Assembly (NCBI GenBank): GCA_905221605.1
Contig: CAJNDS010000258.1
Coordinates: 842,092-906,091 of the forward strand
From: Symbiodinium natans
Taxonomy: Eukaryota; Sar; Dinophyceae; Suessiales; Symbiodiniaceae
Reading direction: 5' to 3'
Length of the DNA: 64,000 bases
In this document: positions 1-9,151 of the stretch, in pieces
How positions within the stretch are numbered: position 1 is the stretch's first letter
How the letters are laid out: every line of letters starts with the position of its first letter
Program-made: the position numbers and the translations under genes
The notes under the pieces: generated by a model
What the model saw: the letters and a program-made list of their open reading frames with translations, nothing else
Database searches by the model: none
Told to the model about the DNA's origin: nothing

Positions 1-304
1 ACCTCCGCAGGTCTCGGCATGGGCCATATAGGGCCTACGTGTGAAAGCTTGCCTCCGAATGCAAACACTCTTCGGCCCTGGGGGCAAAATCACCAGCTGA
101 ATCACCGAAGATAAGGGCTGTTGGATTCTGCCATGTACGGCAGCAGAGTACAAATTGGTTTATGGTCTTCGGCTATCGTGGCGGGTATTAAAACGGACTT
201 GGGAGTTTCAGTACATCCGCTTTGCCCTCGGCTACTGAACAGAACATGTGAACCGATGCACTTTGCAGCTTAGCTGCATGTTTCTGCAGACAAGCAGGGC
301 TCTG
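1..304. other. No gene recognised
   Basis: GC-balanced host-type sequence without a convincing exon, repeat or RNA gene. Short open frames here have no recognisable composition or motif. Confidence 0.4.
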
Positions 305-1025
305 GCAGGCACCGCAGGCACCTCCGCCGCCGCCGCCACCACCGCCTGCAGGCTATGCAGGCGATCTGCGAAGACATACTGCTTGGGCTTGAAAAGGGTA
401 TTGACGATCGCGCACAGTATGGTGGCATTAGGCTATCAAAGGGGTTCTATGAGAATCAGCAGCCATGAAGACCATGAACAAGAGTGGCTGCATTGGCTGC
501 CCATGACGATTCCAGACCCTGTGTACATCCTATGCAGCCTTAGGTGCCCCTGCCCCGGCGGCACCAGCAGCACCGGCGGCACCGGCGGCGCCAGCCGCAG
601 CAGCGGCTCCGGCCGCAGGTTCGTGCGGGTTTTGGGGCGGGATTGGATAATCAAGCACACATGGCGTTCTTTTGGCCATTTCGGGGCCTTGTTCGGGGTC
701 GTGTGGTTCGGGCCTTATGCTTCCTTGCACATCGGGTCATCGGGGCACGCCAAGAGGCTTTTCATAATTCCGAGAGGTGCAGAGGACGACTTCCTGAAGC
801 GGCTGGAAGCGGCCGCAGGCGGCGGCACCTCGGCTCCTGCCTCCGCGCCCGGCCCGACCGTACCTCCCACAGGCTCTGTGCTCATGAGCACTGCTGGTGC
901 TGGGCCCTGAAGGGGTTTGGGCTGCACTGCAGTTCGAGAATCCCTGAGCAGCAGGCGGCAACAGCGCAGGAGGCGGGAGTGCTGACGACGATCTCATGAA
1001 GCGCCTCGAGCAGCCGCCTCAGCAG
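305..1025 (+). CDS. Pro/Ala-rich multi-exon gene fragment, unidentified
   Basis: No family is recognised. Four short stretches on the + strand read like exons: about 305-380 (poly-Pro), 533-619 (repeated Ala-Pro-Ala ending near a GCAG/GT-like boundary), 779-873 (DDFLKRLEAAAGGG followed by a Pro/Ser/Thr-rich tail) and 981-1025 (DDDLMKRLEQPPQ). The last two share a DD-x-(F/M)-(L)KRLE core, which suggests a duplicated exon. The stretches lie in different frames with stops between them, so introns are needed to join them. Low-complexity Pro/Ala linkers with short helical motifs are common in dinoflagellate proteins. Exact exon edges cannot be fixed by eye. No start or stop codon is assigned. Confidence 0.3.
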
Positions 1026-1029
1026 ACTT

Positions 1030-2341
1030 GTGCCGTCTTTGTTTTTCACATGTCTACGGCGTCTACGGTGCATTGTGCTGTAGCAGGTGGAGGTTGAGGT
1101 GTCTATCTGTTGGTCGGCCTGTGTTGCTTTGCCTCTCTGTGTCAGCCTTTCGGTATTTGCATGTCGCTGCCAAGGAAATGGGGCAAGTTAGTAGTTCAGC
1201 CTCAGACGTTAAAATGCTCCCAAGCATCGTTTGAATCTTGCCATCAGGATGCTGAAGAAGCCGTGAAGCTGACGAGGACCCGGCAAAAGAAACCAACGTG
1301 AGAGGATGTTTAGCATCTTCGCGTGCTGCAAACCTTTTGGTCTTTCGACTGTATTGAATTGTTCTTTGTGAGAGGACCGTCGTGCCGATGGATACACGCA
1401 AACGAGGGCCCTTTGGGTCGCAGTTGAGGGGTTTGAGAGCTAGCAGCTGTGGCAGGAGCTAGTATTGCAGTCCTGGATGCCATCTTGCCTCTTCTCATCA
1501 GTCAGAGCATGTAAGCCCGTTTTTGGTACAGCTGCTGCACGTCTGTCGTCACTGTACATGTTCGCAAGCTGCTGTTGCAATTGAAGTAGCCCATGTGTTG
1601 TGCTCACACCCGTCCAAGGTTTGCTCTCCTTTTGGGTGGCATTGAATCTGCTGGGCCTTGCCCTAGCTGTACAGACAGAGGCAGCCTTGTGGCCTTTACT
1701 TCGCTGAAGGTCGTTGAGGTGTTAAACACCGCTCGCGGAAGCTACCAGGGCTTTCCGACATGAACTCCTCAGCGCTGCCCCCGCACCCAAAAGGGGACCC
1801 CAGCTGAGCCCAGGTTTTGAAGCAGGAATCCACAAGACCTAAACCACAAACAACGCCCCCGGAAAACGAATGGATGTGTCGGGTGAAACCAACAGTTTCA
1901 GATTGATAGTGGCATTTCCAAAACGTCTCTTCGACACGTTCAACACATTGAACTATGTGCGCGTCGTGCGTTGTCTTATGAAGAATGCGACTGCATGGCA
2001 AGGAGGGCAATTACTGTATCATGGACTGAGCATGAACTGAACAGATGCAATATGATGCAACATGATGCACTCATCTTCAAATCAGCATGTTCATTGCACA
2101 GGCCCGGATGGTCCACATGTCTTTGCGTTGGTGTTGTACCCTCCTTGCAAACTTCGTGCGAACCCATCATGCAACTAGTTCCTTGCATTTTCCCAGTAGC
2201 TTGACATGCCAGTGCCGTGTTTCTTGCGCCTTCCGGGCATGGTAAGGGATGCGGGCTCTATATGGACAAAAGCTCTTCAACCTAACCCCAAGGCCTAGGC
2301 TCTAAACCAGGTTTTCATCATCCGCTAGGGTCGCTTTAGGC
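1030..2341. other. Intergenic or intronic host sequence
   Basis: Open frames here are short, lack motifs and overlap on both strands without either looking coding. No repeats or RNA genes were recognised. It could be upstream or intronic sequence of the GTPase gene that follows. Confidence 0.4.
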
Positions 2342-3396
2342 ATGGCGTGGCGTGGTCTCTGTCCTCCAGCGGCTGCCGTCTGCAGCTTGTGCTTTGCAAG
2401 ATTGCGCCCGACTTTGAACAGCACGGACCCGATAACCGGGGAGGCCACCTCGGCAGAGTCCAAGAACGCCACGGCGGCTGCCTACTCCCGGGCGAAGCTT
2501 TTCCGAAGAGATCCCTACACGGTGGAGCGGCAGCGCAAGGTGTGTGTGCTGATTGGCATGACAGGAGTGGGCCCTCCGGCTGCATTCTGGCATGGTTAGA
2601 CGGCTAGATACAGCTAGTCTGCTTAGCAAAAGACAAAGGTTCCCCAAACTCTTGTGCAAGGTATAAGACAGCGTGAACAGGTAAGAGTGCGACTGCCAAC
2701 ACCCTCTGTGGCGCCAAGCGCGCGTTCGAGACCTCAAGTTCCGTGGTCTCCGTGACCAGCGCCGTGCGAATCCGCGACTATTCCTTTGCTGGGAGCCGCT
2801 GGCGGGTGATCGATACCCCCGGCCTCGGAGACACCAACAAACCCTACGAAGAGACCAAGCGTGAGCTGCTGCAAGCCTTCCACTATGCACCACACGGGAT
2901 TGTGTGCTTTGTCGTTGTGGTCCCGAAGGGCCGATTCACGGCCGAGATGGAGCAACGGGTACGGGAGGCGCTCGACATTTTTGGTGGCGAGGCCGCCATC
3001 CGACATACCCTTATCGCTGTGACCCGCGTGCAAGATGCCCCAGAGAAGGTCTTGGACGATATCATGCGCCTGCCACCAGATCACACCCTGCGTCGCCTCT
3101 GTGAGTTGGTGGGTCAGCGCGTTCTGCCGGTAGAGAACGTCAAAGAGCCGGCGGTGGCTGTGTCGCGGCTACTGCTGCATCGTGGCATGGACGAGGTATT
3201 GGAGATGAATGGCGAAGAGCGATACTTCCACACGGCATCCATGCCGGTCTCGGTGTCGCTGTCGGGGCGAACTGAGCTCACTGCCGAGGACCTCCTGCAG
3301 TCGCGCTGTTCCACAGCCTGGTCCAGAGAGAATGGCACTCCTCGCCTGGTGATCAGCTGCGACTTTCCCAGACTTGGAGAAGTTGTGAACCGATGA
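2342..3396 (+). CDS. AIG1/GIMAP-like GTPase (two exons)
   Basis: A P-loop GTPase of the AIG1 (GIMAP/IAN) type, which binds GTP and is usually membrane-associated in eukaryotes. Exon 1 (2342-2570) ends inside the P-loop after GMTGVG. Exon 2 (2681-3396) resumes with KSATANTLCG, so splicing completes the GxxxxGKS motif. Exon 2 then gives the G3 motif DTPGLGD followed by TNKPYEETKREL, a hydrophobic strand (GIVCFVVVV), a conserved-box-like AEMEQRVREALDIFG, and the G4 region LIAVTRVQD. The joined frame is 945 bases (314 residues plus stop), close to the usual size of about 300. The ATG at 2342 is the first in frame, but an upstream exon is possible. The TGA after VVNR may be the true end, or read into an intron leading to the coiled-coil exons at 3.8-4.7 kb. 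Family assignment is confident; function in this organism is unknown. Confidence 0.8.
2571..2680 (+). other. GC-AG intron splitting the GTPase P-loop
   Basis: The intron is inferred from protein continuity. The donor is GTGG|GCCCTC and the acceptor GAACAG|GTAAG, which gives the uninterrupted P-loop TGVGKSATANTL. A GC donor and a G directly after the acceptor AG are both known dinoflagellate intron features. Length is 110 bases. A competing canonical GT donor is not needed. Confidence 0.75.
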
Positions 3397-3779
3397 GTCA
3401 TGCTCGTGGCAAGACAACATTGGAGCTCAGGCACCATCAGACACCTGCGCCTGTCCCACGAACAAGCTGAATCTTTTCTGCTGGGATCGGATATTCTGAC
3501 CTCTGGCGACTCTGGCGTGGGTGACTGCTTGTGTTTTTGGGGCGTACTCCAACAGTGCAGGACACCGGTACATGGTGAAATGGCTTGAGAGGGAGCTGCT
3601 GTAGACCCATCAAAAGCGGCCAGTTTTCTAGCAGGCTGCTTTGATGGGATGGTGCATGTTACATATGGCAAGGTAGCCACAACATATGTGTAGCGTCAAT
3701 GAATCCTCAACTAGCAGTGGGGACTGCCTGAATTGAGTGCCTTGTTGAAGCTATCTTTCCTTGTCGCAGCTCGGCTCCC

Positions 3780-4223
3780 GTGCCTATGTTGCTGAAACCT
3801 ATAGAAAAAGTGGCACCGAGATTTGCACTGTCATCCGCCATCACCTTTAAGCAGATTGGGGCTTGGAACAGTACGGAGTGCGTACGGACTGCAGTGCTGC
3901 ACCGAGCTCATGGAAGCGCCATGCGCCCGCCGACATCTGTCCGGTCCTTGCGGTCCTCGCTGGCCCAGGAGGTGTCTCCTACGAACTTCCGGGATCTGCT
4001 GTCCTCAGAGCTGGCGGAGGCACAGAGCGAGCTGGTGGCGCTGCGGGGCAGGCTGAAGGGCATCCGCGAGGCCACAGCAGAGCTGCGGCATCGCGATGCC
4101 GTGGAAGCGACGGAAGCGCCTCGTCGCCTGGCACGCTCAGAGGAGTTGGCAGCTGAGCACTGCAGAACACATCAAGAGCTTTGGCATCTGCAGCACTCCC
4201 TGGAGCAGGTGGACCAAATTTAA
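3780..4223 (+). CDS. Coiled-coil exon, possibly C-terminal part of the GTPase gene
   Basis: The open frame is coding-like from about residue 45 onward (roughly 3910-4215). It gives a charged Ala/Leu/Glu heptad-rich helix (SELAEAQSELVALRGRLKG, then RRLARSEELAAEH and a Leu/His/Gln-rich end). GIMAP-type GTPases often carry a C-terminal coiled coil, and the next candidate exons (4.40-4.65 kb) continue the same style. This may therefore be a later exon of the gene starting at 2342. The first 40 or so codons look non-coding and are probably intron. Splice edges are not fixed. Confidence 0.4.
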   Translation: MPMLLKPIEKVAPRFALSSAITFKQIGAWNSTECVRTAVLHRAHGSAMRPPTSVRSLRSSLAQEVSPTNFRDLLSSELAEAQSELVALRGRLKGIREATAELRHRDAVEATEAPRRLARSEELAAEHCRTHQELWHLQHSLEQVDQI

Positions 4224-4398
4224 GCAATCACGAAGAAGCCGCGAAGCCAGTACCTGTAAGCCTGTCCTCCCATGCCAACGTGGAGAGGACCCTAAAGGCT
4301 TGGCTGGCAATTTGCACAGCGGCCTGTCGCTCTCCGCCGAACGTGCATTGATTTCTCGATCGTTTGGAGTTGACATTCTTAAGTTAACTTTGTACTGA

Positions 4399-4703
4399 GA
4401 AGGTGGAGCAGAGACACCGGGCCGTCCAGGAGGCCGGGGCCAGCGAGCTCTACGCGCAGTGGCGGGACGCTCTCCATGCACACGTGCGCGCAGGAGGCCC
4501 GATTGTGGCTTCATTCACGGCACTGCTTCTACAGAGCAAACGTTCGAGAGATGTTTTGTACATTTGGGATTCTTGACTTGGTGCCGGAGGCCTGCTGGAT
4601 GTGGAGGACTTCCCGTTTGAGGCCTTCCTGAAGCAGGCGTGTGAAGGGATCAGCTTACATAAACAGCTCAGAAACACATCAATACACCTCAAGCAACTAC
4701 ATT
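4399..4703 (+). CDS. Two further helical exons downstream of the GTPase
   Basis: About 4399-4496 reads EKVEQRHRAVQEAGASELYA followed by QWRDALHAHVRAGG. About 4577-4703 reads AGGLLDVEDFPFEAFLKQAC and continues to a TAG. Both are amphipathic, rich in Glu, Ala and Leu, and sit in a GC-rich island surrounded by AT-richer non-coding sequence. The first begins after an AG acceptor. They are probably consecutive exons of the same + strand gene as the coiled-coil exon before them. The role is unknown. Confidence 0.35.
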
Positions 4704-4771
4704 TAAAGAGGTAGACACATCCATGTCAATGATGAACTATATAAATGTAAACAATGAGAGGATAAAGAAGC

Positions 4772-4793
4772 TGTGTGTGTGTGTGTGTGTGTG
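4772..4793 (+). repeat. (GT)n microsatellite
   Basis: About eleven GT dinucleotides, followed by GCGGGGG. Confidence 0.9.
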
Positions 4794-4799
4794 CGGGGG

Positions 4800-5520
4800 T
4801 GTTTTTATTTTCTGTACTGGTACAAGGTGGTTGACGTAAGGCGGCTCGCGCAGGCAAAAGGCGTCTCATCAGGGCGTCACACTGCAGTTTTCTAGCATGG
4901 CGCAGCTATCTTTATGACACGTGGGCGTCTCGCCAGGGCGTCCCCCGCAGTTTTCTGATCTGGTACATTCCTTAACCTAGTTATCTTTGGGAACCTACCA
5001 TAGACCCTGTGCTCAATCTACCGCATTATAGTCTAAAGTTCTGACACTGAACTCCACACTCCCTAAATTCCGCGCAAGGTTTGCGGGGTTCCGGTTCTAT
5101 GGACATTTTAATATCATAAACCGTTTGCATCGCACTGTTTGGTCGTGCATCGTCGTCCGAAACCCTATAGAATCGGTAGTCTGCACTAGGTCTCGTGTGC
5201 ATTTTGCTTGCTTTTTGCTATGTTGCAAAAGTAGCTCGGCAAGGGCCTCTCCCTGGGGACTGGCTTTCCGTGGGTCGCCTTTTGCATGCATGGGTTGCCT
5301 TTTGCATTCAGGGGTGTCTACTTGGGCTTTTGCCAGCGTGGGTCGCCTTAGGGCGGGCACCTTGTAACATGTAGCATAGAAAACACACACACACACAGAG
5401 CCACACGCATGCACAATGTATGCCAAAATAGGACGGACCCGAACGCAACCCAACCCGATTCCCCCCCATGCCCCGACAAAAAGGTCTTCTTTTGCCCGAT
5501 CTCGTGTGGCGTACATTGCA
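4800..5520. other. No gene recognised
   Basis: A short imperfect direct repeat is visible around GGCGTC-(T/C)-C-(A/G)-(T/C)CAGGGCGTC (about 4860-4945). The sequence after it contains repeated 'tgggtcgcctt/tgggttgcctt' units (about 5270-5350). A (CA)n run lies at about 5382-5396. No protein-like frame was found. Confidence 0.4.
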
Positions 5521-5524
5521 TATG

Positions 5525-5557
5525 TGTATATATATATATTTATATATATATATATGC
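5525..5557. repeat. (TA)n microsatellite
   Basis: An alternating TA tract with one TTT interruption. The Tyr/Ile-rich open frames across it are artefacts. Confidence 0.9.
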
Positions 5558-5750
5558 GATATAATTTTTTCTATAGAGACAGGTATGCAAGCCGTAAACC
5601 TCGGCGGACGTCGATGGCCCACCTGTCCGCCGGAGGTTTCACATGTGGTTCCCTTGACGGAGCTGGAGGACGCCGGTTGCTTGCGGTATTTTTGCAGCTC
5701 GGGAAGTGCTGTGAAATTTCGAGTACTTTAGGGTTTAGGGACCCTGATGG

Positions 5751-6160
5751 ACCCTGGAGGCCAAAGAGAATGCCATCACAGACCTCAAGCAAGATCTGCT
5801 GGCATCGCCCTGAGCCTCATCATTGCATCGGCAAAATGCGTTGAAACTCCGGGCAACTGAGGTTTTCTGTTTTTTTTGTTTTTTTCTTGCCTTCGTTCCG
5901 GCAACCGTGCTTGGCTATATTGTGCTGCAGTACCTGTTGAGATGCGGCCGAGGTCATGAAGGCCCAGGTCGAAAATGCCCAGGAGAGCTGGTCAGAGTTC
6001 CGGGAGGTGTCGAGACTCCGAAGAAAAGCGGCTTGAACAGTGTACATGAGTGTACGATCTGCCATGGACAATGCAGGCTGCAGTTATTTTCCGGGATCGA
6101 GTGCGATTTTTTTTTTTTTTTTCACTCTCTCTCTCTCTCGCTCCTCCCTGTCTCTCTCTG

Positions 6161-6191
<31 letters not shown>

Positions 6192-8412
6192 TTCTCTCTT
6201 TCTCTCTTTCTCTCTTTCTCTCTTTCTCTCTTTCTCTCTTTCTCTCTTTCTCTCTTTCTCTCTTTCTCTCTTTCTCTCTTTCTCTCTTTCTCTCTTTCTC
6301 TCTTTCTCTCTTTCTCTCTTTCTCTCTTTCTCTCTTTCTCTCTTTCTCTCTTTCTTCTTTCTTTATTTCTTTCCTTTTTTCTGTCTTTCTTTCTCTCTCT
6401 CTCTATCTCTCTCTCTCTCTCTCCCCCCTCCTTGCCTCTCATGTCCTATCCAGAGACAAGTATGCGAGCCGCAACGAGCCAAATCCCAGATCAACTTGTC
6501 AGCTTCAATCGCAGCAGAGGGGCAATTGCCAAAGGGAACTGCCAGAGCCCCAAACGAAAGGAGACGGAGGCCGCGGTGCTCGCCCGCAAGGCGCAACTGG
6601 CCGCTGAGTCCGCGATGCTGCGCATGGAGCTGCAGGTGGAGGGGCCTGAGGGGGCTAGGATGGAGTGAACGTTAGAATGGCCCGAAGTGACTCAACTGCC
6701 CAACTTGATTTTTGAATTTAGCATGTGAGATTGAAATAGACTGAGCGGCTCGAGGTACGCCATGGCCCAAAGTTGGAGAGGGCTTCGGTTCCAATTAATT
6801 GGGGTTGAAGTGCTGGCTCTATAGCATCTGTGGTTTGCGGGCCTGAAACCTTGTGAACATCGGAATCGCACAGGAGCAACGCGCGACGAATCAAGGTTGG
6901 GGACAGGGCCGCGTGCGTGAGCCTCGGCCTCTCTGATACGTCTGCTCGCGTGACTCGTGACTGGTACTGGCACAGGAACAACGAAATTGTCCGCATGTAT
7001 CCACACTTAGTTGAGGGCGCTTTCACACAAGTGCAATGCAATCTCAGCTTGTCGTGCAGGAATCATGCTATGGTTTCACATGGTTTCGGTGTCGTATGGC
7101 ATGCGGTGCTAGCAAAGAGAGGAATCGTCGATGGTGTGGGGAGATGATCATTCTGTCGTCAAGGGTTGTTTTGCAGCTTTGTTTCAAGAGATTTGACCGG
7201 TGTATCTAACAGGGCATCGTTGTGCTGGCTGAATAACGAAGATGCCTTCATTCGGTACCAATAACAAAGCGAATCTCTGAAATGTGTGCAGGGAGCTACT
7301 CACAGACCGGGACAGTTTGCGATCCTATGATGGGGTTCCAGTTCGACGACGTTAAGAGAATGCAATGGCTGCTCGTGGGTGCAAGATGCATTCCAATGTG
7401 TGGGTCAAAGATTGAGATGGGTTTCCTAAATAGCGCTCGTTTTGGTGGTGCCCATGATCAGGATTTATGTGAAGTTTATGGGAAATCCAAAGGTTTGTGC
7501 TAGCTGCAGGAGACTTCCTCTTCTAAAACGCCGCAAGAAAAATGTGATGCAGCCTCTTACGTTTATGTGTGGGGTACACAAATGGTAGAGAACCGTGCAG
7601 CGTCAACAGGTGTTCCATTGAAGTCATCTCAGGATGCTACCCAGAAGCTCCAGATCCGCGAGGAGCAGGACGCTGGTTGAACAACCGCCGCTATGTGTGA
7701 ATCGGCACGCGGATGTGGGCCTGAGGTTATGCGAGGAGTCTCAGGGAACCTTCCTGGGGCGTTCTGGGAGGGATGCAAGGTGTCCAAGAGGAAGACTAGG
7801 GCGACTAGGAGACGGCTACGAAGCCTGGCTTTCTTGGGCCCACAACGTTCGGAACCCCCTTTTCCCGCCCCGCCCGAGCGACCTGCTATAGGCTTGCTGA
7901 GCAAAGTGACCTTCGTCTGAAGGCTCCTGCGCAAACCCTATACCACAGTCGGAAATCGTTCCTGCACATTTCACAAAGCCATGGCAAGCTAAATGCCTCC
8001 GAGTTGCTGGTGGCCACTGAGCACTGAGCAGTCTCCAAAACACACTGAGCCTTGCACTTGGCCTGTGCTTGAAGTTGCCACCAAAGTTACGGTTTGTAGC
8101 AAACTTTCAACCCTTGTGCTACGAAGCCTATCTGTAGGCTTCAACGCCGAGGGCCTCGCATTGCGTAGCGTCCTTCAGTGATTCAGAGGTTGTGCAGCTG
8201 CACAGGAGCATTATCGGAACTTGGGAGAGGAGCTGGAGGCAAGCGGCAAGTGCCCAGCGCCACTCATCGACTTGCGAGTTGAGATGGCTTGTAAAGCGCG
8301 TGTTGGCTTTTAAAGTGTGGGGTTCCCGAGTGTCGTCTCAGTTTGCACGTCAGGCGCAGCTGCTCAACGATGAGGAACAGCTGAGGGCCTCTGCAGCCCG
8401 GCAAGCTCCAGT
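5751..8412 (+). CDS. Series of coiled-coil micro-exons, unidentified gene
   Basis: Six short + strand islands encode highly charged helices in otherwise non-coding sequence: 5751-5812 (TLEAKENAITDLKQDLLASP), 5941-6033 (DAAEVMKAQVENAQESWSEF...), 6552-6641 (KETEAAVLARKAQLAAESAM..., ending at CTGCAG|GTGG), 7633-7675 (DATQKLQIREEQDAG), 8207-8265 (EHYRNLGEELEASGKCPAP) and 8345-8405 (RQAQLLNDEEQLRASAARQA). Most begin after an AG and several end before GT or GC. All share an Ala/Glu/Gln/Leu heptad-like character, as in structural coiled-coil proteins. They may belong to one long gene, possibly the same one as the exons at 3.9-4.7 kb. The number and order of exons, and the function, remain unknown. 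A large pyrimidine tract (6110-6424) would lie in an intron. Confidence 0.35.
6110..6424 (+). repeat. Polypyrimidine tract, (TTTCTCTC)n
   Basis: A T run, then (CT)n, then about twenty copies of the octamer TTTCTCTC, then TTTC and CT variants. All bases on the + strand are pyrimidines over most of 300 bases. The Leu/Ser/Phe frames on + and Arg/Glu/Lys frames on - are repeat artefacts. Confidence 0.95.
6665..7632. other. No gene recognised
   Basis: Host-type sequence between candidate micro-exons, probably intronic. No repeat or RNA gene was recognised. Confidence 0.35.
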
Positions 8413-9151
8413 CATGTCCAGCCTGTTTCTGAACTTCAGCTAGAGGCTCTTAGCAAAGCAAATGCAATTGAGTACACTGTGAGTACACTGTGGGTACAAC
8501 GACATACTCCGGCATTCTCATGGTGGATTCGAGTCTGGAGTCCGCGACAGAGTCGAGGGGTGTTGAACCAAGAATCGTTCTGTGTGTGTAAGGATCAACA
8601 CACTTCGAGGCTTGTCATTGGAATTGTCCTTTGTCGAGAGGGCTTCACCGGTTCTGATCAAGGTCGCGCGGCCTCGTGTAGTCTGGTTTTACTTGGTGTC
8701 CATTCGAGGCCAATGAGGGCACGACACGAAGATACACGAACCCCCGGCGAAACCTGCAAAATGCGTGACCGGGGGGGGGGTGGGGGGGTTCCTTGAGGTG
8801 CGGAAGCAGGGGGTCCCCATGCAAACCTCTGATGCCCACAGCCGGGGCCGAGGCGAATTTCTTTATTATGCACGCCCTGAGCCACGCACCTCTCAGGCAA
8901 ATGCGACCGTGCGAGCCAAAGAGGAGTCTGCATTTTGCTGGGTGAGTTCAGTCTCGTGCTCTTTGCCTGACATTCCGAAGCAGTCTTCGACCTGAAATGG
9001 GCAATCATGTGAGCAACCGAAGTGTCCAGCACAGAACGCGTGACTTGCTTCAGTCCACATTCTTGTGCGAGACATTCTGGGTCTGGGAAGGTGGCTTCTC
9101 GGCTCAAAGCTCTCTGGAGCTGCGCAGCCGCCGCGCCGCCCATCAGCAGAG
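8413..9151. other. Upstream region of the ankyrin gene
   Basis: Contains a G-run (about 8770-8788) and a duplicated 'gagtacactgtg' (about 8470-8492). No coding exon is clear. Regulatory signals cannot be identified; dinoflagellate promoters generally lack recognisable TATA boxes. Confidence 0.35.

Noticed and set aside
5823-6675. Leu/Ser/Phe-rich frames of 185-281 codons
   Set aside because: Created by the (TTTCTCTC)n tract; only the flanking helical islands are coding-like.
9065-9151. Upstream start of the ankyrin protein
   Set aside because: The extra 29 residues are low-complexity, and the ubiquitin-like fold begins at the ATG at 9152.
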